This document shows positions 1-8,909 of a stretch of DNA of 47,443 nt, one piece after another; within the stretch, counting starts at the first letter, position 1, and every line of letters starts with the position of its first letter. This stretch comes from an uncultured Muribaculaceae bacterium (GTDB lineage Bacteria; Bacteroidota; Bacteroidia; Bacteroidales; Muribaculaceae). The position numbers and the translations under genes are program-made. The notes beneath the pieces are model-generated. The model saw only the letters and a list, made by a program, of their open reading frames with translations. It was not told the DNA's origin and searched no databases. Location of the stretch: contig CATJQX010000124.1 in NCBI GenBank assembly GCA_949742535.1, forward strand, positions 1-47,443, written 5' to 3'.

Positions 1-105
1 CGACTTGACCAAATTTTTAGTGTTAAATTTTCATGCTAAACATCAGATTTTTAACGGATTAAACACTTGGCTCCTCGGAGCCGTTAACAAATTCTCAAAA
101 AATAA
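1..105. other. Non-coding left edge with nested inverted repeats
   Basis: These first 105 bases carry no recognisable gene. Bases 69-82 form a perfect hairpin (GGCTCC, TC, GGAGCC). A second pair of arms, TTAACGG at 51-57 and CCGTTAA at 81-87, overlaps it. Reading frame 1, which becomes the DUF262-family frame from base 106, contains stops at 37-39, 52-54 and 103-105, so the N-terminal half of the following gene is not here in frame. The segment could be the end of an inserted or rearranged piece of DNA, or simply the edge of an assembly. The sequence alone does not separate these. Confidence 0.5.
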
Positions 106-141
106 CCGAAGTATTGGTATTATAATCCACAGATCTATAAT

Positions 142-1083
142 TTGATCGGATTGTTGACTAAATGTGGCGTAGGATTGACTACCATAGCCGCAATATATGA
201 GCGGGAGGATATCAATACTTCAAAAGAGCTGATTTACGAGCTTAACTGCCTTGTAACGAAATCGCTTTTCGGGAACTCCGGATTCATGTCAGAAGAAGGA
301 AATGAAGAATTAAAGATTCAGAAAGGGGAGAGATTTATCAACCTGTTCTATTCCACCAAAGACAGAGAACTCATAAAGAACATTCTTATATTTCTGAACG
401 TAAGGCTTCTTCTGAAGCAGATGGAGAAGGTGATTGAAGATACATCCCAGTATAATCTCAACAAAAAAAGTTCCGATGCCGCACGTTCACCACGGGATAT
501 CAACAGTCTGTTATATCGGTTCCCATTCGATATCCTTGATTCCATGGAATGGGACATTGAGCATATTGATTCCGCCACAGCCAATAGCCTTACGGCTGCC
601 GATGATCAGATCGCTTTTGTCGAAGAGGCTGAAAAGCTATCCGAAATCAATAATCATCCGGAATATATCAAACTTAAAGAAGCCTATAATTCCGCTGCTG
701 AAAATCAGGTCAATGAGGCAAGAAGCCAGCTGGTATCGAAAATAAGAAATATTCTTGACGAGGATGAAAGCGATGTCAAGAAAAACTGGATCGGCAATCT
801 GACTCTGCTTGATTCCGGTACAAACCGCAGCTATAAGAATAAGGTATATCCTTTAAAGCAATTGAAAATCAGAGACCGGATCAGCAACGGAATATTTGTG
901 CCGGTGTGCACGACAAATATTTTTGAAAAACGGTTCGACGGTTGTTCCAACGACAACATACACTGGAGTTTTGATGACAAGAAGGCTCACCATGACTTCA
1001 TTCTCCGTGAAATCGATGCCTTCATCAAAACATATCCTTTAAAATCCGATAACGATGATACAATCCAGGCTTCATACATTTAA
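142..1083 (+). CDS. DUF262/DUF1524-type (GmrSD-like) protein, 5'-truncated
   Basis: This is the C-terminal part of a DUF262 family protein with a DUF1524/HNH-like nuclease end. Visible motifs are WDIEHIDS at residues 137-144 (H141 in the position of the first HNH histidine) and WIGNLTLLDSGTNRSYKN at 216-233, with the conserved asparagines typical of the family. The DUF262 (ParB-like) N-terminal half with its DGQQR motif is absent. Homologous-looking codons continue upstream to base 106 (PKYWYYNPQIYN), directly after an in-frame TAA at 103-105. The TTG at 142 is therefore only the first possible start, and the gene is probably a remnant. Its 3' end overlaps the next gene by 29 bases, so the two were probably one operon. 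Characterised relatives (GmrSD) are modification-dependent endonucleases; the role here is inferred. Confidence 0.6.
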   Translation: MIGLLTKCGVGLTTIAAIYEREDINTSKELIYELNCLVTKSLFGNSGFMSEEGNEELKIQKGERFINLFYSTKDRELIKNILIFLNVRLLLKQMEKVIEDTSQYNLNKKSSDAARSPRDINSLLYRFPFDILDSMEWDIEHIDSATANSLTAADDQIAFVEEAEKLSEINNHPEYIKLKEAYNSAAENQVNEARSQLVSKIRNILDEDESDVKKNWIGNLTLLDSGTNRSYKNKVYPLKQLKIRDRISNGIFVPVCTTNIFEKRFDGCSNDNIHWSFDDKKAHHDFILREIDAFIKTYPLKSDNDDTIQASYI

Positions 1084-3541
1084 GGAATTGCTTGAGAAAG
1101 GGATCTGGCACGAAGAGGGGAACAATCTCGGCAACGGCGAATATCATGATATCGACAGCATTTATATTCCGAAGATACAGCGGGACTATGCGCAGGGGCG
1201 CGAATCGGAAGCCGGTGTCCGTAAAGAATTTCTGGATGATCTGTTCAGGGCTCTTGAGGAGGACAGCCAACTGGAGTTAAGTTTCATCTTTGGTTCCAAA
1301 CAACCTCTCGGAACCAAAGACAGACTGGGGTTTGAAATACTTGACGGCCAGCAGCGTCTGACCACACCGTTTCTCCTTCAGTGGTATATCGGGATGCGTG
1401 AATTGAAGCCTGAAGATAGAATGCCTGCGCTCGAAAAATTCACCTATGAAACCCGCGATACATCCTCGGATTTCATCAACCGTTTGACGCATGTTGATAA
1501 AACTTTGGTACTTTCAGAGTCCCGTCACCCGTCGGAAATTATAAAAGAGCGGAAATGGTTTACCGACGAATATCTCTGCGACCCGACAGCAACCGCCATG
1601 CTTGGTATGCTTGATGCAATACATGACAAATACTGTGAGTTTCAAAACAAAGACGGAGCTCAGGCAGAGCTGTATGAGAGGCTTGACAAACTGAAGTTTT
1701 ACGTTCTTATGCTCGAGAAATTCGAGATGGCCGATGAACTTTATATCAAGATGAACTCCAGAGGATTGTCCCTTTCTCTGTTTGAAAATTTCAAGGCCTC
1801 TTTGGTTAAATATCTTAAACTGCGTGAAGTTTACGAACAAAACAATTTCTGGTTTGACTTTACCACCAGAATGGATGCCACCTGGATAGACCTCTTCTGG
1901 AAATCCAGTATCGAGGCGACTAAAGAAGTCAAATCAATAATTGAAATCAACGATGCCCTGATAGGGGAGCAATACATCCGTTTCTTCTTGCGGTATTTCT
2001 TTACAAAGTCTGCGGTCTGCGGAAGAACAGAGTCTGCCGAATTCTTTTACGATACCGATAACGGAGAACTACCCGAGCGCCTTCAGGAATGGGATGGGCA
2101 ATATGTTTCATTTTTTGATGATGTGCCCGCATTGTTCAGGACGCTATATGTCATCTTCGATACTTTTCATGAACAACAGGCAAGTTATCTCTCTGTAATC
2201 AGAGAAGACCCGTTTGGAAATCTTACTAATTTTCTCAATAATCTTACCGGTCATAATCCCAAAGAATATAATTTCACACTCTCCCATAGGGCCGCTTTTG
2301 GCGCTCTTACCGAGTTTATTGAAAATATTCCCGAGGGCAAAGATATCTTCGACCCGGTTGTGTCAGCCAATTTCAGGAGATATTGCAGAATTCTTTTCAA
2401 TGTAATTGAGAATACACTTATCGAGGGTATAAAATCAGTAATCAGCATCGTGAAAGCGATGGGAGAAATAGCGGCGCTTCCTGATGCGTTGACCTCAAAT
2501 CTGTATGAAAGCCTTGCGAAAAATAAAATTCAGTCAAACAACAGTCAGCTTGAAGAGGAAATTCTGAAGGCCAGGCAAATGTGTCGGAATGGCGCGTTCG
2601 ATCCGGCCTGGGAGAGCGCGTTCGTCCGGGCAGAACATCATCCGTTCTTTAAGGGGAGCGTCGGTTTCTTCTTTGAACCCTCGATTACGTCTGCAGCCGA
2701 TTTCGACAAGAGGTATGAGGTAATGAAGGATCTTTTTGACGGCAATGGCATTGCGCCGTCGATGCGTGACAATGGTCATCTGCTTATTAGGGCTGTCTTC
2801 AGTTGCCTGAATACCTGGTCTCTCCTGAAAGGACAACGTATCACAGAAAAAGCGGAAACAGAAAAGTTCCTTAAAAATACCATAACAGGCAGACAGGAAG
2901 TACAGGATATGTTCTGCGGATTCTTCAATCAGACAGAATTCAACGATATTGAAAAATACCTTGAGGATCGCATCATGAAGTCAGATGTTGCCTTGTATGA
3001 GAATGAGGAAACAAAATGGCTTTTCACTCGAATGACTTCCGACCCGTTGGCTCCAAATCTTTATGATTGGATTACTGGTAAGGAGGGGAATGGAAAGAAT
3101 GAGATTTTCAGAGTAAATCCTTATTCATATTACATAAACAAGCCTAACAAACAGTTTAACTATTTGCTGTTCAATTCGGAACGGCGATGGCTGATCCCTA
3201 AACTGATCACAGATAACGGATTGGATGACCAGAAAGCCAAAGAGGTGTGGGATGATTCGATTAAGGATTTCACCGAAAAACAGATTACCCTGTACAAAAC
3301 CTTAAAAGACTCTCAGGGTAATGATGTTATATTGACAATTCTGTTTACAGAATCGCTCCAGATCATATTCTGTCTTCCTGTTGAGATGCAAGACAGACTC
3401 GCCAGGGAGGAATTAACGTGTAAATTGAAAAGTTGGTGCATAGAAGTCGAAACTTTGACGTTTAAAAAAGACACGGACGAGGAGAGGAAGAAGATCTCGG
3501 ATGTAATCAAAAAATGGGAAAAAATAGTCGGCTCTCTCTGA
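1055..3541 (+). CDS. DUF262 family protein (GmrS-like, putative defence)
   Basis: An 828-residue protein with a clear DUF262 N-terminal domain: IPKIQRDYAQGR at 38-49, ILDGQQRLTT at 95-104 (the ParB/sulfiredoxin-like nucleotide-binding motif of the family), and ELYIKMNSRGLSLSLFENFK near 228-247. Many relatives read TTLFLL after the DGQQR motif; here it is TTPFLL. The long C-terminal part (about 260-828) has no DUF1524/HNH motif that I recognise. The start at 1055 lies inside the end of the preceding DUF262/DUF1524 gene (29-base overlap), which implies translational coupling. Paired DUF262 genes are often found among restriction or phage-defence genes; that role is inferred from family and pairing only. 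If the nuclease half of the partner was lost with its 5' end, this gene may be an orphan. Confidence 0.8.
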   Translation: MIQSRLHTFKELLEKGIWHEEGNNLGNGEYHDIDSIYIPKIQRDYAQGRESEAGVRKEFLDDLFRALEEDSQLELSFIFGSKQPLGTKDRLGFEILDGQQRLTTPFLLQWYIGMRELKPEDRMPALEKFTYETRDTSSDFINRLTHVDKTLVLSESRHPSEIIKERKWFTDEYLCDPTATAMLGMLDAIHDKYCEFQNKDGAQAELYERLDKLKFYVLMLEKFEMADELYIKMNSRGLSLSLFENFKASLVKYLKLREVYEQNNFWFDFTTRMDATWIDLFWKSSIEATKEVKSIIEINDALIGEQYIRFFLRYFFTKSAVCGRTESAEFFYDTDNGELPERLQEWDGQYVSFFDDVPALFRTLYVIFDTFHEQQASYLSVIREDPFGNLTNFLNNLTGHNPKEYNFTLSHRAAFGALTEFIENIPEGKDIFDPVVSANFRRYCRILFNVIENTLIEGIKSVISIVKAMGEIAALPDALTSNLYESLAKNKIQSNNSQLEEEILKARQMCRNGAFDPAWESAFVRAEHHPFFKGSVGFFFEPSITSAADFDKRYEVMKDLFDGNGIAPSMRDNGHLLIRAVFSCLNTWSLLKGQRITEKAETEKFLKNTITGRQEVQDMFCGFFNQTEFNDIEKYLEDRIMKSDVALYENEETKWLFTRMTSDPLAPNLYDWITGKEGNGKNEIFRVNPYSYYINKPNKQFNYLLFNSERRWLIPKLITDNGLDDQKAKEVWDDSIKDFTEKQITLYKTLKDSQGNDVILTILFTESLQIIFCLPVEMQDRLAREELTCKLKSWCIEVETLTFKKDTDEERKKISDVIKKWEKIVGSL

Positions 3542-3567
3542 TCATTTTTTAGTTTCTTTCGGAAATC

Positions 3568-3633
3568 TTTGCACATTCGGGAGATTCTGACGAACTTTGC
3601 TATCAGCTTTATGCATAAGCGGGGGATTGTCAG
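3568..3633 (+). promoter_or_regulatory. Putative kdgK promoter with downstream half-operator
   Basis: TTTG at 3568-3571, a 20-base spacer, then GAACTTTG at 3592-3599 fit the Bacteroidetes promoter TTTG-N19/20-TAnnTTTG with one mismatch. Twenty-six bases after it lies ATTGTCAG (3626-3633), the same 8-mer that forms the right half of the palindrome ahead of uxaC (5749-5762). A site just downstream of the expected transcription start suggests repression. Confidence 0.45.
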
Positions 3634-3706
3634 ACGGTTGTAACATATGCAATTGCCGTTATTACCCGTAGTCATGTATGGCTGTATCATCTGTAAATAT
3701 AGTAAT

Positions 3707-4729
3707 ATGAGTAAGATAGTGACACTCGGAGAGATTATGCTCCGTTTATCGCCGGCCGGATGCCATCGGTTTGTGCAGGTGGATTCGTTTGATGTGATAT
3801 GGGGCGGCGGGGAGGCCAATGTGGCTGTAAGCTGCGCCAATTACGGACATGACGCGTATTTCGTGACCAAACTGCCGGAACATGAGATCGGGCAGGCTGC
3901 CGTAAACGCTTTGCGGCGATATGGTGTGAAAACCGACTATATAGCCCGTGGAGGATCACGTGTAGGTATATATTATTGCGAGACAGGCGCATCCATGCGT
4001 CCGTCGAAAGTGATTTATGACCGCGCCAATTCTGCTGTCGCGGAGGCAGATCCCCAGGATTTCGATTTCGACGCCATTATGGAAGGGGCAGACTGGTTTC
4101 ACTGGAGCGGTATAACGCCGGCCATCAGCGACAAGGCTGCGGAACTGACGCGCCTGGCATGCGAGGCTGCAAAACGCCACGGTGTGACGGTGAGTGTCGA
4201 TCTTAATTTCCGCAAAAAGCTGTGGACAAAAGAGAAGGCACAGTCTGTTATGCGTCCGCTGATGAAATATGTGGACGTATGCATAGGCAACGAGGAGGAT
4301 GCGGAACTCTGTCTCGGCTTCAAACCCGATGCCGATGTAGAGGGGGGAGATACAAACGCCGACGGTTACAAAGGGATATTCAAGGCGATGGCTTGTGAAT
4401 TCGGTTTCAGATATGTGATCTCCACCTTGCGCGAGAGTTTCTCCGCCACCCATAACGGCTGGAAAGCCATGATATATGACGGCAAGGAGTTTTATGAGAG
4501 CAAGCGCTATGATATTGATCCCATCATAGACCGTGTAGGTGGTGGCGACAGTTTTTCAGGCGGCATAATACATGGCCTTCTCACGATGCCTACACAGGCT
4601 GAAGCGCTTGAATTCGCAGTGGCGGCTTCAGCTCTTAAACAGACAATTCCCGGCGACTTCAACCTCGTTTCCGAGGCTGAGGTAAAGGCTCTTGCCGGAG
4701 GAAGCGCCAACGGCCGTGTGCAGAGATAA
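3707..4729 (+). CDS. kdgK: 2-keto-3-deoxygluconate kinase (PfkB family)
   Basis: Cytoplasmic PfkB-family sugar kinase of 340 residues, predicted to phosphorylate 2-keto-3-deoxygluconate to KDPG with ATP. The N-terminus VTLGEIMLRLSP and the ribokinase signature DRVGGGDSFSGG near residues 275-286, with catalytic base D281, are both present. An upstream in-frame ATG at 3647 would add 20 unconserved residues. I chose 3707 because MSKIVTLGE is the normal family start. It is followed after 31 bases by the KDPG aldolase gene, the next enzyme of the pathway, so the two are probably one operon. Substrate is assigned from this pairing and from the uxaC/exuT genes downstream; another hexulose kinase activity is not excluded. 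Confidence 0.88.
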   Translation: MSKIVTLGEIMLRLSPAGCHRFVQVDSFDVIWGGGEANVAVSCANYGHDAYFVTKLPEHEIGQAAVNALRRYGVKTDYIARGGSRVGIYYCETGASMRPSKVIYDRANSAVAEADPQDFDFDAIMEGADWFHWSGITPAISDKAAELTRLACEAAKRHGVTVSVDLNFRKKLWTKEKAQSVMRPLMKYVDVCIGNEEDAELCLGFKPDADVEGGDTNADGYKGIFKAMACEFGFRYVISTLRESFSATHNGWKAMIYDGKEFYESKRYDIDPIIDRVGGGDSFSGGIIHGLLTMPTQAEALEFAVAASALKQTIPGDFNLVSEAEVKALAGGSANGRVQR

Positions 4730-4760
4730 TCTTTCTTCTCAATTTCTAACTTCAGAATAG

Positions 4761-5429
4761 ATGGCTAAATTCGATAAACTTGCTGTGCTCGCCAAGATGG
4801 GGAGCGCTCCGGTGGTACCGGTATTTTATCATAAAGATGCGGCTACCGCATGTGCGGTGTTGAAGGCTTGCTATGAAGGTGGCATCCGCGCTTTTGAGTT
4901 CACCAACCGTGGCGATTTCGCACACGAGGTGTTTGCCGAGGTTGTGAAATTCGCCGCACGGGAGTGCCCCGAAATGGCGGTCGGTGTAGGATCGGTAGTC
5001 GATCCTGGAACAGCATCGCTTTTCATGCAGCTTGGAGCATGTTTTGTTGTAGGACCTCTTTTCAATCCCGAGATATCCCGTGTATGCAATCGCAGGGGTG
5101 TGCCGTATACTCCGGGCTGCGGATCGGTGAGCGAGGTTGGAGCCGCCCAGGAAACAGGGTGTGATCTCTGCAAGGTTTTCCCCGGCGATGTGCTCGGGCC
5201 TAAATTCGTCAAGGGACTTCTGGCTCCGATGCCCTGGTCGCGGCTCATGGTCACCGGCGGTGTTGAGCCTACCGAGGAAAACCTCAAGGCATGGTTCTCG
5301 GCGGGTGTGTACTGTGTGGGAATGGGGTCGAAACTGTTCCCTTCAGACCGTATTGCGGCGCAGGACTGGACTTATATCACGGAAAAATGCCGTGATGCCC
5401 TTGCCGTGGCTCTCTCTTGCCGCAAATGA
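4761..5429 (+). CDS. eda: KDPG/KHG aldolase
   Basis: Class I aldolase of 222 residues that would cleave 2-keto-3-deoxy-6-phosphogluconate to pyruvate and glyceraldehyde-3-phosphate. The Schiff-base lysine sits in [10 protein letters not shown] (K138), and the catalytic glutamate lies in EFTNRG, the counterpart of EVTLRT in E. coli Eda. GGVEP and the C-terminal GMGSKLF are the phosphate-binding segments. It follows kdgK by 31 bases, giving a two-step KDG-to-triose module. Length and motifs are normal for the Bacteroidetes branch. Confidence 0.92.
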   Translation: MAKFDKLAVLAKMGSAPVVPVFYHKDAATACAVLKACYEGGIRAFEFTNRGDFAHEVFAEVVKFAARECPEMAVGVGSVVDPGTASLFMQLGACFVVGPLFNPEISRVCNRRGVPYTPGCGSVSEVGAAQETGCDLCKVFPGDVLGPKFVKGLLAPMPWSRLMVTGGVEPTEENLKAWFSAGVYCVGMGSKLFPSDRIAAQDWTYITEKCRDALAVALSCRK

Positions 5430-5852
5430 CATGCAATGCATTTGCCGTCCCTGAGTCCGGAGCTGCCCTTTGGTGAAAATGTGGATGGCGCGCACATACT
5501 CAACACTTATTAAAAATAGAGAATGAGACATCTTACAGTCCTATTGCACTGATTTTTTTCTGTATATCTTGGCGAAGGGACCCCCCTCGAGTCATCAAAC
5601 AAAGAATTCTCTCCGGCGTGGAGTTATTCCGCTCTCCATTTCTGAAACTTTAGGGGGCGGAACGGTTACTTTTTTCGTAGTCACCCATAATCATCTCTGC
5701 TATTTTTATTAATTTTGTATGCGATATGTTGTCGGGATGCAACGGCTTCTGACAATTGTCAGTAGGGGGAGGGGGAGGCGTCGGAGCCGGAGAGCCGTGT
5801 GCTGCCGTGCATCCGATTCCTGACTTTAACCTAACGACCTTCTGTAAAGACC
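5430..5852 (+). promoter_or_regulatory. eda-uxaC gap: likely uxaC promoter and operator
   Basis: No gene is seen in these 423 bases. TAATTTTG at 5710-5717 matches the Bacteroidetes -7 box, but no convincing TTTG lies 19-20 bases upstream. A perfect 14-base palindrome, CTGACAATTGTCAG, occupies 5749-5762, about 32 bases after the -7 box, and shares ATTGTCAG with the kdgK leader. It is followed by a G-rich stretch (5763-5778) and a leader of about 75 bases. The palindrome is a good candidate operator for a dimeric hexuronate-responsive repressor; none is encoded in this window. Confidence 0.5.
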
Positions 5853-7265
5853 ATGAAACAGTTCAATGATGAAAATTTTCTGTTGCAGACACCTACTGCA
5901 CAGCGGCTATACCATGACTATGCGGCAGGGCTGCCGATCATAGATTACCACTGCCATCTTAATCCCGAGTATGTGGCCTCTGACCATAAGTTTGAGAATC
6001 TCTCGAAAATATGGCTTGAAGGGGACCATTACAAATGGCGCGCCATGCGCACCAACGGTGTAGAGGAGCGTTACTGCACGGGAAAAGACACTACAGACTG
6101 GGAGAAATTCGAGAAATGGGCCGAGACCGTGCCCTACTGTATGCGGAATCCGCTTTACCACTGGACGCATCTGGAGCTTAAAACGGCATTCGGAGTGGAG
6201 AAATTGCTGAACCCCTCTACCGCAAGGGAGATTTACGACCATTGCACGGCAATGCTTCAGATGCCGTCGCACACGGCACGCGGTCTCATGCAGCACTACA
6301 ATGTGGAAGTGGTGTGTACGACAGATGACCCGGTTGACAGTCTCGAGCACCATAAGAAAGTGAAAGAGGATGGCTTTGCGGTAAAGATGCTTCCTACATG
6401 GCGCCCCGACAAGGCTATGGCGGTGGAAGATCCCGTGGCATACCGGCAGTATATCGACAGACTTTCCGAAGTTTCCGGTGTGAGGATAACCGGTTTTGCC
6501 GACTTGATATCGGCGTTGCAGGTGCGTCATGATTTCTTCGCGTCTGTGGGATGCCGCCTGTCTGATCACGGCATAGAGGAGTTCTATGCGGAAGATTACA
6601 CACCCGAAGAGGCAGACGCTATTTTCAGGAAAGTATATGGCGGCACTGCGCTTACCCCTCGTGAAACCTCCATCTTCAAGACTGCCATGATGGTGGAATT
6701 CGCGGTCATGGACCATGACTCGGGATGGACCCAACAGTTCCATTACGGGACTATCCGCAACAATAATTCGCGGATGATGGCGCAGATCGGTCCAGATACG
6801 GGTTTTGACTCGATAGGTGATTTTACCGTGGCTAAAAACATGGCGCGGTTCTTTGACATGCTGGCATCGCGCGACAAACTCGGCAAGACGATAATCTACA
6901 ATCTAAACCCGCGCGATAATGAACTGGTGGCTACCATGATCGGCAACTTCCAGGATGGCCGCTACGGCGCCGGAAAGATACAGTTCGGTTCCGGATGGTG
7001 GTTCCTTGATCAGAAAGACGGCATGGAGAGACAGATGACAGCCTTGTCAAATCTCGGACTGCTGAGCCGCTTCGTGGGTATGCTCACCGATTCGCGCTCG
7101 TTCCTTTCATATCCCCGCCATGAGTATTTCCGCCGCACGCTCTGCAACCTGCTCGGCAACGATATAGAGAACGGCCTTCTTCCGGCATCGGAGACCGACT
7201 TCATCGGCCGCGAGTATGTGCGTAAGATCTGTTATGGAAATGCGAAAGAGTATTTTAAATTCTGA
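5853..7265 (+). CDS. uxaC: Glucuronate (uronate) isomerase
   Basis: A 470-residue isomerase of the amidohydrolase fold that interconverts D-glucuronate and fructuronate, and galacturonate and tagaturonate, in the cytoplasm. The N-terminal metal-binding motif DYHCHL (H33, H35) and other family segments such as WKWRAMR-like YKWRAMRTNGV and NPRDNE are present, and the length matches E. coli UxaC. It starts an apparent two-gene unit with exuT (40-base gap). With kdgK and eda upstream, it gives entry and exit steps of the hexuronate pathway; the reductase (uxaB) and dehydratase (uxaA/uxuA) are not in the window. Confidence 0.95.
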   Translation: MKQFNDENFLLQTPTAQRLYHDYAAGLPIIDYHCHLNPEYVASDHKFENLSKIWLEGDHYKWRAMRTNGVEERYCTGKDTTDWEKFEKWAETVPYCMRNPLYHWTHLELKTAFGVEKLLNPSTAREIYDHCTAMLQMPSHTARGLMQHYNVEVVCTTDDPVDSLEHHKKVKEDGFAVKMLPTWRPDKAMAVEDPVAYRQYIDRLSEVSGVRITGFADLISALQVRHDFFASVGCRLSDHGIEEFYAEDYTPEEADAIFRKVYGGTALTPRETSIFKTAMMVEFAVMDHDSGWTQQFHYGTIRNNNSRMMAQIGPDTGFDSIGDFTVAKNMARFFDMLASRDKLGKTIIYNLNPRDNELVATMIGNFQDGRYGAGKIQFGSGWWFLDQKDGMERQMTALSNLGLLSRFVGMLTDSRSFLSYPRHEYFRRTLCNLLGNDIENGLLPASETDFIGREYVRKICYGNAKEYFKF

Positions 7266-7305
7266 TTAACCTTCATAACCAATAATAATCCTCATTACCA
7301 AAAAC

Positions 7306-8811
7306 ATGGATACTTCTGCAACCGTGGCTGATGCCAAGGCTCGCCGGATGACAAATTTCCGTTGGGTCATATGCAGCCTTCTTTTTCTTGCAACTACGGT
7401 CAATTACATGGACCGCCAGGTGCTGTCGCTTACCTGGAAGGACTTTATCGCACCGGAGTTTCACTGGACCGATACTGACTATGGCAACATAGCCGCCGTC
7501 TTTTCCATCGTGTATGCCATAGCCAATCTTTTCGCCGGCCGTTTTATCGACTGGATGGGAACTAAGAAAGGCTACCTGTGGGCAATCTTCATATGGTCGG
7601 CGGGTGCTTGCCTGCATGCCTTCTGCGGTTGGGCAACTGAGCATACGCTCGGTCTCGGAAGCACCTCGCAGATGGTTTCTGCAAGTGGTGCGCTTGCCTC
7701 TGCAATAGCCATTACAAGCGTTTATTATTTCATAGCGGCACGCATTATACTCAGCATAGGTGAGGCAGGAAACTTCCCTGCTGCCGTAAAGGTGACCGCT
7801 GAATATTTCCCCAAGAAAGACAGGGCTTACTCCACCTCCATATTCAATGCAGGATCCACCATCGGGGCGATGCTCGCTCCTCTGTCTATCCCGCCGCTGG
7901 CCCGTTATTTCAAGGATCTGGGGATAGGCAACGGTTGGGAGATGGCGTTTCTGGTTATCGGCGCTCTCGGTTTTCTGTGGATGGGTCTGTGGATGTTCTA
8001 CTACCGTAAACCTGCCGACAACCCCCGTGTAAACGAGGCGGAGCTTGCATACATTGAGCAGGACAATGACACCGCAGGCGAGTCTGCTGAGAAGAAAGCG
8101 CAGGTGGAAGACAGCGACACGGCTGTGATACCGTTCCTGAAGTGTTTCAGATATCCACAGACATGGGCGGTGATATTCGGCAAGTTCATGACCGACGGTG
8201 TGTGGTGGTTCTTCCTTTTCTGGATTCCGGCATATATCAGCGACGTATATGGCTTTGCATCTGACAGCGGCACAGCGCAATTGCTTATTTTCGCTCTTTA
8301 TGCTCTGACTATGCTCTCGATATACGGTGGCAAACTGCCTACTATAATCATGAACCGGACCGGACTTAACCCTTACTCAGCCCGTATGCGCGCCATGTTT
8401 ATTTTCGCTCTGTTCCCGTTGCTGGCGCTATTGGCGCAGCCGCTCGGCGCGTACTCCTACTGGTGGCCGATCGTCATTATCGGCATAGCGGGAGCGGCGC
8501 ATCAGTCGTGGTCGGCAAATATATATTCGGTAGTGGGGGATATGTTTCCCAAAAGCACTATTGCTACCATTATAGGTATAGGCGGAATGGCTGGCGGTGT
8601 AAGCTCCTTCCTGATCAATTTCTTCTCGGGACGCCTGTTTGACTACGCCGCGGCAACCAATATGCGGTTCCTCGGATTTGAAGGCAAACCGGCGGGATAC
8701 TTCATTATTTTCTGTATATGCGGTGTGGCATATCTCATAGGGTGGCTGATTATGATTACTCTGGTACCGAAATATAAGGTTATTGAAGTCAACGGCCAGA
8801 AACATAACTAA
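7306..8811 (+). CDS. exuT: Hexuronate MFS transporter (ExuT-like)
   Basis: A 501-residue inner-membrane major facilitator with about 12 hydrophobic segments, of the anion:cation symporter family. Recognisable segments include VNYMDRQVLS in TM1, the loop GRFIDWMGTKKGY after TM2-3, and IGEAGNFPAAVKVTAEYFP in TM4, which are characteristic of ExuT/GarP-type hexuronate carriers. A cytoplasmic central loop (about residues 235-275) carries an acidic stretch. Immediate position after uxaC supports import of glucuronate or galacturonate. Transcription ends at a strong two-way terminator shared with the porin gene on the other strand. Confidence 0.88.
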   Translation: MDTSATVADAKARRMTNFRWVICSLLFLATTVNYMDRQVLSLTWKDFIAPEFHWTDTDYGNIAAVFSIVYAIANLFAGRFIDWMGTKKGYLWAIFIWSAGACLHAFCGWATEHTLGLGSTSQMVSASGALASAIAITSVYYFIAARIILSIGEAGNFPAAVKVTAEYFPKKDRAYSTSIFNAGSTIGAMLAPLSIPPLARYFKDLGIGNGWEMAFLVIGALGFLWMGLWMFYYRKPADNPRVNEAELAYIEQDNDTAGESAEKKAQVEDSDTAVIPFLKCFRYPQTWAVIFGKFMTDGVWWFFLFWIPAYISDVYGFASDSGTAQLLIFALYALTMLSIYGGKLPTIIMNRTGLNPYSARMRAMFIFALFPLLALLAQPLGAYSYWWPIVIIGIAGAAHQSWSANIYSVVGDMFPKSTIATIIGIGGMAGGVSSFLINFFSGRLFDYAAATNMRFLGFEGKPAGYFIIFCICGVAYLIGWLIMITLVPKYKVIEVNGQKHN

Positions 8812-8841
8812 TCTTTCCCGATCGGAGTCTTCTGCTCCGAT

Positions 8842-8894
8842 GTAAAACAGACGGCACGCCAAAATTCAGTATTCTGGCGTGCTGTCTGTTTTAC
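8842..8894. terminator. Bidirectional terminator between exuT and porin
   Basis: Two 20-base arms (8842-8861 and 8875-8894) pair with a single G:T mismatch around a 13-base loop, with A-runs on one side and T-runs on the other. It can therefore stop transcripts arriving from both convergent genes. A smaller hairpin, ATCGGAG/CTCCGAT, lies just before it at 8821-8841. Confidence 0.85.
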
Positions 8895-8909
8895 GTTGTT
8901 GGTGTCTGA

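Noticed and set aside
51-106. An integron attC site or insertion-sequence end at the left edge
   Set aside because: GTTAACA does not fit the GTTRRRY core, and no transposase or integrase gene is near; the repeats alone are not enough.
1092-1280. A separate small gene inside the second DUF262 gene
   Set aside because: Out of frame with the conserved DUF262 coding sequence and without its own features.
7273-8280. A 335-codon open frame on the minus strand
   Set aside because: Antisense to exuT, a confident transporter; the translated sequence is Cys/His/Arg-rich without domains.
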